From NCBI GenBank assembly GCA_030642405.1, contig DAOWNV010000152.1:1-6886 (forward strand): a stretch of 6,886 nucleotides of DNA, given 5' to 3'. A program made the position numbers and the translations under genes. A model generated the notes under the pieces. That model had not been told where the DNA came from and made no database searches. It was given only the letters and a program-made list of their open reading frames with translations. Each line of letters begins with the position of its first letter. Within the stretch, counting starts at the first letter, position 1. Of this stretch, positions 1 through 5,869 are shown piece by piece. The DNA comes from Desulfosarcina sp. Lineage in GTDB: Bacteria > Desulfobacterota > Desulfobacteria > Desulfobacterales > Desulfosarcinaceae.

Positions 1-440
1 AGATAGCCATCATCGAAAAGTGCCGCAATATCTATGCATATCACCTCATAGAGGTGCTCCCAGGTGCAGGGATGATCCCTCGCCGGCGAAACGCTGATGA
101 CGGGGATGGAACCCTCTGCCTCATATAAAACAATGGCCTCATCCAACCGAGGCATTGTTTTTTCAAGGGCCCGTCCGTCCATCACGGCCACGACTTCGTC
201 CGTGTGGATATGGCCGCAATCCAGAAGGGTATGCAATGCAGTCCGGGTCCCCACGGGGGTCAACTCGTCAACAAACGTTGACGGGCAGTCTTCAAGAGCG
301 ATCACCGTGCATCCATCAATCAAATCAGGCCGGTCACGGACAACAAATACGGTGTGATTGCTCAAGAACCTCATGGTTTCCCGGAGTTGTTGTTCCAAAG
401 CAGTGGAATCATCTCCAAAGCCCAATATGATAACCTTCAT
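1..440 (-). CDS. Partial protein, possibly a diverged cytidylyltransferase-like enzyme (C-terminus beyond window)
   Basis: An open frame of 146 codons starts at the ATG at 440-438 and runs off the left edge without a stop. The start overlaps the stop of the upstream CMP-sugar synthetase by four bases (ATGA), and AAGGG at 448-444 lies just before it, so translational coupling is likely. The N-terminus MKVIILGFGDD is a beta strand followed by a Gly-rich turn. Residues 82-88 (EVVAVMD) are a second hydrophobic strand ending in Asp. Residues 99-125 (LDEAIVLYEAEG, then ISVSPARDHPC) recall the stretch of NeuA-type cytidylyltransferases that follows their PTSP motif. The signature ARGGSKGIPGKN of that family is absent, so this could be a non-catalytic or much diverged relative, or something unrelated. 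The family suggestion comes from reading the protein by eye and is weak; that the frame is a real gene is much safer. Confidence 0.8.
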   Translation of the reverse strand, partial: MKVIILGFGDDSTALEQQLRETMRFLSNHTVFVVRDRPDLIDGCTVIALEDCPSTFVDELTPVGTRTALHTLLDCGHIHTDEVVAVMDGRALEKTMPRLDEAIVLYEAEGSIPVISVSPARDHPCTWEHLYEVICIDIAALFDDGY

Positions 441-1159
441 AACGCCCTTTTCTCAAATCCCGGAATCGGGGGCAGACATGGAAAGCGATTTTCCGTTATG
501 ATCCGCCGTGCTTTTTCAAGGTCTTCCGGGGTATCAATATCATGCAGTTGAACCGGATCGCGAACCACCTTAAATGAAAAAATCCTGCGTGCGGGCACAC
601 CTGCCATCCTGTCGCCATAGCGATAGGCCTCGCAAAGGCCGATGGGGCGATACCATTCCGGAACAGGCGCATTTCTTTGATATATCGGTCGAATTCTGTT
701 TTTGCCGTGTCGCTGGAAAATGCGTTTCTGTTGAGGGGAAATCCGTCTAACGGTCTTTGAAACACACGACTCCCTATGGACCCGCCCGACGACATCCCGA
801 ATCAACCCCGGAGAAACAAACGGACTGGTGGGGTACAATACGGTGTAGATATCGGGAATATACCCGGTACTCCTTAGTGCGGAGAGGGCATGGATGACCG
901 CATCTCCGATCTGCGCGGTATCACCGGCAATTTCCGAGGGACGTATGAAGGGAACCTCGGCGCCTTCCGACCGCGCAACTTCGGCAATCCGATGACAGTC
1001 CGTTGAAACGATAATTCTGTCAAAAATACCGGCGTAATGGGCGGCTCGAATGGTATGGCCGATGAGTGGGACACCGCCTAAATCAATCACATTTTTTCCG
1101 GGGATCCCCTTGGATCCGCCCCTCGCAAAAATAAACGCCGCCTTCCCGGCCTTGTTCAT
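437..1159 (-). CDS. Acylneuraminate cytidylyltransferase family protein (CMP-sugar synthetase)
   Basis: This cytoplasmic enzyme is expected to couple CTP to an acidic sugar, giving a CMP-sugar and pyrophosphate, which activates a nonulosonic acid (sialic, legionaminic or pseudaminic type), Kdo or a related sugar. From the ATG at 1159 the protein has 240 residues, the usual size. The nucleotide-binding signature ARGGSKGIPGKN is at residues 12-23, IIVSTD at about 49-54, LYPTSPF at 108-114, and the C-terminal HDIDTPEDLE at 206-215. The middle part (about 130-185) is diverged but stays in frame. In the stretch WYRPIGLCEAY an Ile stands where NeuA proteins often have Asn, so the acceptor sugar may not be sialic acid. 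The same frame is open upstream to an ATG at 1354, with further ATGs at 1300 and 1291. I prefer 1159 because the signature normally sits within the first 10-20 residues and GGAA precedes that ATG at suitable spacing. The stop overlaps the next gene by four bases. Family is clear; the sugar is not. Confidence 0.88.
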   Translation of the reverse strand: MNKAGKAAFIFARGGSKGIPGKNVIDLGGVPLIGHTIRAAHYAGIFDRIIVSTDCHRIAEVARSEGAEVPFIRPSEIAGDTAQIGDAVIHALSALRSTGYIPDIYTVLYPTSPFVSPGLIRDVVGRVHRESCVSKTVRRISPQQKRIFQRHGKNRIRPIYQRNAPVPEWYRPIGLCEAYRYGDRMAGVPARRIFSFKVVRDPVQLHDIDTPEDLEKARRIITENRFPCLPPIPGFEKRAL

Positions 1160-1331
1160 AAAGGTTCCGGTTTTTTGATCTTGAAATTTTTTAAATGCCA
1201 AAAACAGCAGTTTGTTGAACGCCGGGTCCTGATTCAACTTGACCAGACTGCTCATGATGAGGAAGGAAACGCCGCAAAGCCGTTGATGCATAATCCTCAT
1301 TTCCACCGAACTTTCATCTGTGGCAGACCTC
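1160..1331 (-). other. 172-bp interval before the cytidylyltransferase; possible N-terminal extension
   Basis: Between the glycosyltransferase stop (1334-1332) and the preferred cytidylyltransferase start there are 172 bases, long for this compact operon. The cytidylyltransferase frame stays open through all of it and back into the glycosyltransferase gene to an ATG at 1354. In-frame ATGs at 1300 (preceded by GGTGGA, very close) and 1291 (preceded by GAGG, about 3 bases) would add 47 or 44 residues. The added peptide contains SSLVKLNQDPAFNKLLFLAFKKF, seen here in two pieces (SSLVKLNQDPAFN and KLLFLAFKKF), the second of which could form an amphipathic helix. It could be a real extension, a relic of a lost gene end, or untranslated leader. 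No terminator-like hairpin is visible. Confidence 0.4.
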
Positions 1332-2405
1332 TCAGACACGGGGGCCCTCCCCATGTGACAGAAGCTTCCGCATCTTTCCTTTCAAACCCCAATATTTATA
1401 TAGATATCTGAACCGCATAAATTCTTTCCGGTAATAAGACAGTTCCCGGTCCAGGATGCGGGGATAGCGACCCTTTAACGCAGGCAGCTCCCGAAAAAAC
1501 GCGGTACGCATCAACAGGTTCAAAAATCCCCCTTCACCCACCAGACGTTTTAACTGAAAATGGATATCAAACAGCCTCTCAATGACCATTTTTCGTACGG
1601 TTTCGTGATCGGGATGTTCAGACATGTCTCCCACGGAGAGGTGGCCGCCGATAATGTCGTTCTTCCCGAAGCCATTCCGTCCGTGACGTCTGTAACAACC
1701 GTGAATAGAGGGAATCAGCAAGGACCCGCCGATTAGATTACAAAAATGCACAAGGTAATTGTCAGCACAGATACGCAGTTCATCGAGATGACTGTTCAGC
1801 ATAGCAAGTTCTAGTGCCGATCTGCGGAACATCATGGAACTGCATGTGGCCCACAGCCAGAAGGGATTATGGAGTTGGGTATGGTAAATGTGGCGGAACG
1901 TGCCGTTGTTTTGATTGTCATGGTGGTTACCACCTACGATCTCGCCATTCTCGTCGATCTGGTACTGAATAGAACTGGTCAAGGATACGGTAACCCGACC
2001 CAGATGTGCCTTTAGATGAGCTTGGATAAAATCATTCAACAGATAATCGTCGGCATCAACCATAACAACGAAAGGACCCTTTGCAAACTCCATCCCTTTT
2101 TTCATGGCAGCCATCTGTCCACCATTCGTCCCGGTTCGGCTAAGCATAAATTTTTCCGGCGCTCCGCATTCAGCAAAGGCTTTCTCAATCACCTGGACCG
2201 AGTCATCAGTGGAACAGTCCTCCACAACAACGCAATGGAAATTGCGGTAAGCCTGCTGATCGATGGATTGGATGCATTGCCCTATATAACGAGCATAATT
2301 GTAGCTGGTAACGATAACGGATACAAGGGGCATCCTGACAGAAATGCCGTCCAGTCTATCGTCCTCAAAGGGGTTGAATTTTTCGTAGGGATTATTTGTT
2401 AGCAT
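1332..2405 (-). CDS. Family 2 glycosyltransferase (GT-A fold)
   Basis: A cytoplasmic or membrane-associated glycosyltransferase that would move a sugar from a nucleotide-sugar donor onto a lipid-linked or protein acceptor. From the ATG at 2405 it has 357 residues. The GT2 hallmark VSVIVTSYNYARYI is near residues 28-41, VVEDCSTDDS follows at about 60-69, and the metal-binding VDADDYL is at about 116-122, matching the DXD-type motif. The later part (about 200-260) holds SSMMFRRSAL and CYRRHGRNG, typical of the acceptor half of the domain. No transmembrane segment is seen, so it is not a polyisoprenyl-phosphate type GT2. The frame also permits a GTG at 2441, but the ATG at 2405 has AGGGTGG nine bases upstream and begins just before the domain, so I use it. 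It follows the methyltransferase by 111 bases and precedes the CMP-sugar synthetase. Donor and acceptor cannot be told from sequence. Confidence 0.92.
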   Translation of the reverse strand: MLTNNPYEKFNPFEDDRLDGISVRMPLVSVIVTSYNYARYIGQCIQSIDQQAYRNFHCVVVEDCSTDDSVQVIEKAFAECGAPEKFMLSRTGTNGGQMAAMKKGMEFAKGPFVVMVDADDYLLNDFIQAHLKAHLGRVTVSLTSSIQYQIDENGEIVGGNHHDNQNNGTFRHIYHTQLHNPFWLWATCSSMMFRRSALELAMLNSHLDELRICADNYLVHFCNLIGGSLLIPSIHGCYRRHGRNGFGKNDIIGGHLSVGDMSEHPDHETVRKMVIERLFDIHFQLKRLVGEGGFLNLLMRTAFFRELPALKGRYPRILDRELSYYRKEFMRFRYLYKYWGLKGKMRKLLSHGEGPRV

Positions 2406-2516
2406 GTTAACTTTCCACCCTGAAATGACCGTCTGTCCCACACAGTTTTGACCCTCTGGCTTGTCCTTTGGGCCGTCTACTGCATTGCATCCAATCTAAC
2501 ATCAAAATACCACATT
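2406..2516 (-). other. 111-bp intergenic stretch between methyltransferase and glycosyltransferase
   Basis: The stretch starts AT-rich next to the methyltransferase stop and becomes GC-rich from about 2480 to 2410 on the way to the glycosyltransferase, so base composition changes inside it. I see no strong hairpin with a T tract and no clear sigma70 promoter. The sequence near 2457-2432 (minus strand AGAGGGTCAAAACTGTGTGG and onward) is not explained by either gene. The only short reading frame (ATG at 2515, 12 codons) is too small to call. Confidence 0.4.
2411..2421 (-). promoter_or_regulatory. Ribosome binding site deciding the glycosyltransferase start
   Basis: On the minus strand AGGGTGGAAAG ends five bases before the ATG at 2405; its core AGGGTGG is nine bases away. 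This purine-rich site favours that ATG over the in-frame GTG at 2441, where the nearest GAGGG is further off (about 11-12 bases) and the added 12 residues lie outside the conserved domain. Confidence 0.55.
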
Positions 2517-3563
2517 TTATCCTTCGAAGATAAATTGGGTAAAAAACAGGTGTAGGAAACCTTTCTCGTGCATCATATCAATTAAATAGGGAGATAAGTT
2601 GGCAAAAACGTTTTTAAGGATCTGTTTTTCAAAATCTGTTTCAACCAGTTGCAGAATTCCTCGGCAATCATAATTAACGATGTCTTCCTTAATCATGGCT
2701 GAGATGGTAAGCGGTGAAATATGGATAATGTTTTTCGATGGCACATTTCTTTGGTTTGTTAAGAATTGAAAAATGTGAACAAACTGATCGCTGCATACGT
2801 AATATTTCCCTTTTGGATCTTCGACATCCCAGGAATTAATAAAGAGTGTTTCTTCAAGTCCGAGGAATTTGCGCACCAGTTCCCCACGCGCCCCTTTGCC
2901 GATGAAGTAGGTAGCTTTGCTTTCTTCAACAATAATTGGATTGTTCAGGAAATAATCGGACTGGTGTTTATATTGATCAAGCGCTCCCATATGCCCAACT
3001 AAATGCGACAAATTGATGATTGTTTCAGCGAAATCGTCCTCCGTAGGCATAGGAATATTGTGAGCGATGTTTGCAATGAGCAAGGTGTCACTTTTCACTG
3101 GATTTATGAGATTGCCATGCAGGAGAAGCGTATCGGCAAGGATCTTTACACCCATATGACGCACATCGACATCATGGAAAGCGATAATACCGTCCTCTCC
3201 TAGAGCAGGCCTAAATGTTAATAAATCATCATAAACACTACTAAAAGAGTGCCCCCCATCAATAAAAACGAGGTCTGCGTCGCCCTCCCATTGGTCCATG
3301 AATTTTCGGCCGGTGCCGTGAAAAAAAGTAAAGTCTGGATGCTTTAACAAGCTTTCCGGGAGTTGATTTTGATGGATATCGATGGAAAACAGTTTGGATT
3401 TGCTCTGGGCTGCGGTTAGCATAAGGTTCGCACTACCGCCGTAATAAGTCCCCAATTCAATGATCGTGCTATTTTTCGGGAAAGTGCCCACACATAAAGC
3501 CAGTAAAATCTTTTCATTCTGTGAAAGAATTCCTGCACAATCTAATATGTTCTGCAATAGCAT
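2517..3563 (-). CDS. Class I SAM-dependent methyltransferase with Rossmann-like C-terminal region
   Basis: Predicted to transfer a methyl group from SAM to a small molecule, most likely a sugar or glycan given the neighbours. The protein has 348 residues. SAM-binding motif I reads IIELGTYYGGSANLM (about 34-48); an acidic strand end SIDIH follows at 60-64; DADLVFIDGGHSF at 95-107 and GIIAFHDVD at 125-133 are typical of the Methyltransf_24 / CmcI-like group. The second half (about 215-348) has a strand and Gly-rich turn, YFIGKGARGEL at 219-229, resembling a small nucleotide-binding Rossmann unit, then a helical tail with FLHLFFTQF near the end. The ATG at 3563 has GAGGA nine bases upstream. The gene is markedly AT-rich (about 40% G+C in sampled lines, down to 28%) compared with 50-57% in the radical SAM and cytidylyltransferase genes, a sign of separate origin. 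The methyltransferase fold is solid; substrate and true activity are inferred, and CmcI-like proteins can be mis-called hydroxylases. Confidence 0.85.
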   Translation of the reverse strand: MLLQNILDCAGILSQNEKILLALCVGTFPKNSTIIELGTYYGGSANLMLTAAQSKSKLFSIDIHQNQLPESLLKHPDFTFFHGTGRKFMDQWEGDADLVFIDGGHSFSSVYDDLLTFRPALGEDGIIAFHDVDVRHMGVKILADTLLLHGNLINPVKSDTLLIANIAHNIPMPTEDDFAETIINLSHLVGHMGALDQYKHQSDYFLNNPIIVEESKATYFIGKGARGELVRKFLGLEETLFINSWDVEDPKGKYYVCSDQFVHIFQFLTNQRNVPSKNIIHISPLTISAMIKEDIVNYDCRGILQLVETDFEKQILKNVFANLSPYLIDMMHEKGFLHLFFTQFIFEG

Positions 3564-3572
3564 GATTTATCA

Positions 3573-3577
3573 TCCTC
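3573..3577 (-). promoter_or_regulatory. Ribosome binding site of the methyltransferase
   Basis: GAGGA on the minus strand, nine bases before the ATG at 3563. It supports that start; no other in-frame ATG lies upstream. Confidence 0.6.
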
Positions 3578-3587
3578 ATTGGTTTGC

Positions 3588-3615
3588 TTCATAAAATGGA
3601 ATCAATATTCGTAAA
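3588..3615 (-). promoter_or_regulatory. Weak sigma70-like promoter candidate before the methyltransferase
   Basis: In the 82-bp gap upstream of the methyltransferase the minus strand shows TTTACG (3615-3610; 4 of 6 with TTGACA), a 16-base spacer, and TATGAA (3593-3588; 4 of 6 with TATAAT). The gap is AT-rich, so such matches arise easily by chance. An internal promoter here would make sense because this is one of the two true intergenic gaps and the following gene differs in composition. Low confidence. Confidence 0.2.
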
Positions 3616-3645
3616 AAGTTGTTTCAACAATGATGAGTAGAACAT

Positions 3646-4845
3646 TTACGATATGGCCCAACACCAGTCTTCCTTTTCAACGGTTTTTATCTGCTCTCGA
3701 ATATAGAAAAGAGGATCATCTATTTTCCTGCCCAAAGAAACTGGACGCGCCTCATCAGCAGAGAAGAGAGATACATAATCACCATGAAACCCATCGCATA
3801 TATTCTTGATCGAGCACACCTCGCACCGTGACGCATACTGGTAACCGCAGTGTTCCTGCGCCCGAATTAATGCGCTGTGCCTGTATTCATCCTCCACGGA
3901 AATATTGGCGGTCATATATGCGTCCCGATCATTGAACAAACCAGACCAAGTGTTCGCCTCACGAAGCGTTACGATAGGGGCCAAATCTCCATTTCTCATC
4001 CGCTGGGACCGCTGGCCACTCCAGGACCATGAGGCGTAATCCCATTCGTGTAAATCATAGGGAAGCTGTTGAAAATCATATAGATACTTCCGATAGTCCG
4101 TATCCACCATGCACAGCGGATAGTACCGGACATTACACTCCACCCCCGCAGCGATCAGCAGATCCAGGGATTTGACCAGTGGGGCAGACACTTCCCTGTA
4201 GGATGGAACATCTTCAATACTACGAACCATTTTCTGTTGATCCTCGAACGGATTGAAGGCGATGAAATTCATGACAACCGCTCCGCTATCAATGGCGAGC
4301 CGTGCCACATCCGTGAGGCCGGGCAGGATGGATTTTGCCAGGACGCAGTTGAACCTCAACGGAATCCCCGTCTGTTGGAGATTTTTCAGCCCGGCCATCT
4401 GTTTTTCATGACTGTTGGGCACGCCTGAGATATGGTCATAGATATCACCCAGGCCGTGGACACTGACCAGCAGATCACGGATACCCGCATCGCGGAGCTT
4501 TTCACATTCCTCTTTTCGGGAAAGAACCAGAGCGTTTGTAATCAGGGTCGGCATTAAACCGATGTCCCGACAATGACGGACGAGCCGGTGGATATCAGGA
4601 TATATGGTAGGTTCACCACCTTGGATATCGATAGCCGTATTGCCGTAGGTATCGGCCAAGATGGAGCAAATCCGTTCGGCCTTGCCTAAACTCATGAAGG
4701 GGTGTTCTTCATGATCCGTGGCCCTAATCCGGTCGAGAAAATAGCAGAACCGGCACCTGAGGTTGCAGGTCTGGCCAAGCCACAGCACGCCACGCCGGGT
4801 GAGAACACGGTGTGTCGTCTTTCTTACAGCGTTTGTCTCCGTCAT
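3646..4845 (-). CDS. Radical SAM enzyme C with C-terminal SPASM-like cysteine cluster
   Basis: A 399-residue radical SAM protein. The core 4Fe-4S motif CxxxCxxC is C27, C31 and C34 in TCNLRCRFCYF; the SAM-binding QGGEPT is at 75-80; TLITNALVL at 100-108 and LLVSVHG at 125-131 are later strands of the barrel. Towards the end, C333, C341, C344 and C350 (RCEVCSIKNICDGFHGDY) match part of the CX2CX5CX3C half of a SPASM domain, with His354 where the last Cys would stand; C237 and C245 are also available. An auxiliary 4Fe-4S cluster is therefore likely. Such enzymes cleave SAM to a 5'-deoxyadenosyl radical to start chemistry on sugars, peptides or other small molecules. The ATG overlaps the stop of enzyme B by four bases (ATGA), with AAGG seven bases upstream inside that gene, so the two are probably coupled. 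Family is certain; reaction and substrate are unknown. Confidence 0.92.
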   Translation of the reverse strand: MTETNAVRKTTHRVLTRRGVLWLGQTCNLRCRFCYFLDRIRATDHEEHPFMSLGKAERICSILADTYGNTAIDIQGGEPTIYPDIHRLVRHCRDIGLMPTLITNALVLSRKEECEKLRDAGIRDLLVSVHGLGDIYDHISGVPNSHEKQMAGLKNLQQTGIPLRFNCVLAKSILPGLTDVARLAIDSGAVVMNFIAFNPFEDQQKMVRSIEDVPSYREVSAPLVKSLDLLIAAGVECNVRYYPLCMVDTDYRKYLYDFQQLPYDLHEWDYASWSWSGQRSQRMRNGDLAPIVTLREANTWSGLFNDRDAYMTANISVEDEYRHSALIRAQEHCGYQYASRCEVCSIKNICDGFHGDYVSLFSADEARPVSLGRKIDDPLFYIREQIKTVEKEDWCWAIS

Positions 4846-5864
4846 CCTGTTGCCTTTCTCAAGAGATGCTCTCGAAAACGTTCAGTTCGAGATCCGTAGA
4901 TGTCATGCTGAACGTCTGCGTCCCAGTTGTAGCAAAAAGTGGCGCATCCGCGGCATCCCGATTCGCCGACAGCGCTCCGAATCTCATCCTGTATTCTTTT
5001 ATCATTGACCACCGCCTCGATATTGCGGACCCGAAGTCCCCGAAATCCCTCATCGAGCCTCCAGCCGTGCTGCCAGCACGGGATGGCAAAACCGGCAGCG
5101 GTAACAATGAGGTTTCTGAAAGGGACCGGACACCTCACCCCGGAATGCATCGTGGTCCCAGGATCGTAGAGGCGTTTTCCATACCACTGTCGAAGCCGGT
5201 GTGTGATCGGAACAGGTCTTCTTCCCAGAACGGGAGCATCTTCAATTCGTCCAAGTTCCGAAAGCATTGCTTCAGCCTGGTCCGGACCGAGCCGTTCCCT
5301 GTCATTGCCAATCAGGTGTTCAATGAGCGGAAATCCGTGGAACATGATGGCGCGGGATGAAAAATAGGTGTAAATCCGGTGAAGCTCATGATGATTTTTT
5401 CTTTGTACGACCGTGTTGAGTACGACAGGGATATCCGCGCCAAGAACTTTTTTCAGGATAGAATCAAAGCGTTCGAAGCCCCCCCTCATTTGCCGGATGC
5501 TATCATAAGTCTCCCCGATTCCGTCCACGGGCAAAAGCAAAAACAAATTGCGGTAGCGGGAAAACCGTTCAATCAACGCGTCATTGAGCCGCAAACCGGT
5601 CGTGGTAAGCTGAACCAAGGGAATAGACCGGCAAGCCATATCAATCAACTCCGGCATACCGCCTAAGAGCAATGGTTCGCCCCCGGTAAATTCAAACTCC
5701 TTAAACCCATTTCTCGCCGCAAACCGGATCAGTTCGATTATAATGGAGCGATTGAGGGTGTTTTTGTCCTCCAATGGCGCCTGGCACATGAGGCACTTCT
5801 GATCACAGCAATTTGTCACGCAAACCGTCAGCTTGTACCAGTTGTAAAAGTGGCTTTGATTCAT
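4842..5864 (-). CDS. Radical SAM enzyme B with SPASM-like auxiliary cluster region
   Basis: Starting at the ATG at 5864 the protein has 340 residues. The radical SAM cluster ligands are C20, C24 and C27 (CCDQKCLMC), and FTGGEPLLLGG follows at about 59-69. LPVDGIGETYDSIR at about 111-124 is the mid-barrel strand common in SPASM-type enzymes. The C-terminal part carries C245 and C263 in a C-x12-G-x4-C arrangement (GFAIPCWQHGW), which fits the first half of a SPASM domain, then C304, C307 and C311 (CRGCATFCYNW), a CX2CX3C pattern shorter than the standard CX2CX5CX3C. One auxiliary cluster is plausible. It lies five bases after enzyme A and overlaps enzyme C by four bases. The frame could begin at a TTG at 5873, but that codon abuts the GGGAG that serves the ATG, so I reject it. 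The substrate is unknown; sugar or glycan chemistry is inferred from context. Confidence 0.92.
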   Translation of the reverse strand: MNQSHFYNWYKLTVCVTNCCDQKCLMCQAPLEDKNTLNRSIIIELIRFAARNGFKEFEFTGGEPLLLGGMPELIDMACRSIPLVQLTTTGLRLNDALIERFSRYRNLFLLLPVDGIGETYDSIRQMRGGFERFDSILKKVLGADIPVVLNTVVQRKNHHELHRIYTYFSSRAIMFHGFPLIEHLIGNDRERLGPDQAEAMLSELGRIEDAPVLGRRPVPITHRLRQWYGKRLYDPGTTMHSGVRCPVPFRNLIVTAAGFAIPCWQHGWRLDEGFRGLRVRNIEAVVNDKRIQDEIRSAVGESGCRGCATFCYNWDADVQHDIYGSRTERFREHLLRKATG

Positions 5865-5869
5865 AGGAA

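Noticed and set aside
42..56. Perfect inverted repeat CACCTC-ATA-GAGGTG.
   Set aside because: It lies inside the reading frame of the left-edge gene (EHLYEV) with no T tract, and six-base palindromes of this kind occur by chance.
496..795. A 99-codon minus-strand frame inside the cytidylyltransferase; checked as a sign of a frameshift.
   Set aside because: The cytidylyltransferase frame continues without a break to the conserved HDIDTPEDLE motif and a normal stop, so no frameshift is needed.
2016..2402. A 128-codon open frame on the plus strand.
   Set aside because: It is antisense to the conserved N-terminal half of the GT2 glycosyltransferase and shows no family features.
2477..2515. A 12-codon minus-strand frame (MWYFDVRLDAMQ) considered as a precursor peptide for the radical SAM enzymes.
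   Set aside because: There is no ribosome binding site, leader, or Cys/Gly-rich core, and the length is easily random. No RiPP precursor candidate was found elsewhere in the window either.
3613..3628. GTTG-AAA-CAAC hairpin followed by five T on the minus strand, a possible terminator after enzyme C.
   Set aside because: The stem has only four pairs, half of them A-T, and the T run is short. It is too weak to call.
4812..5360. A 182-codon open frame on the plus strand.
   Set aside because: It lies opposite radical SAM enzyme B and the start of enzyme C, whose motifs are unmistakable. Its protein is rich in Ser, Arg and Pro with no recognisable domain, as expected of an antisense shadow.
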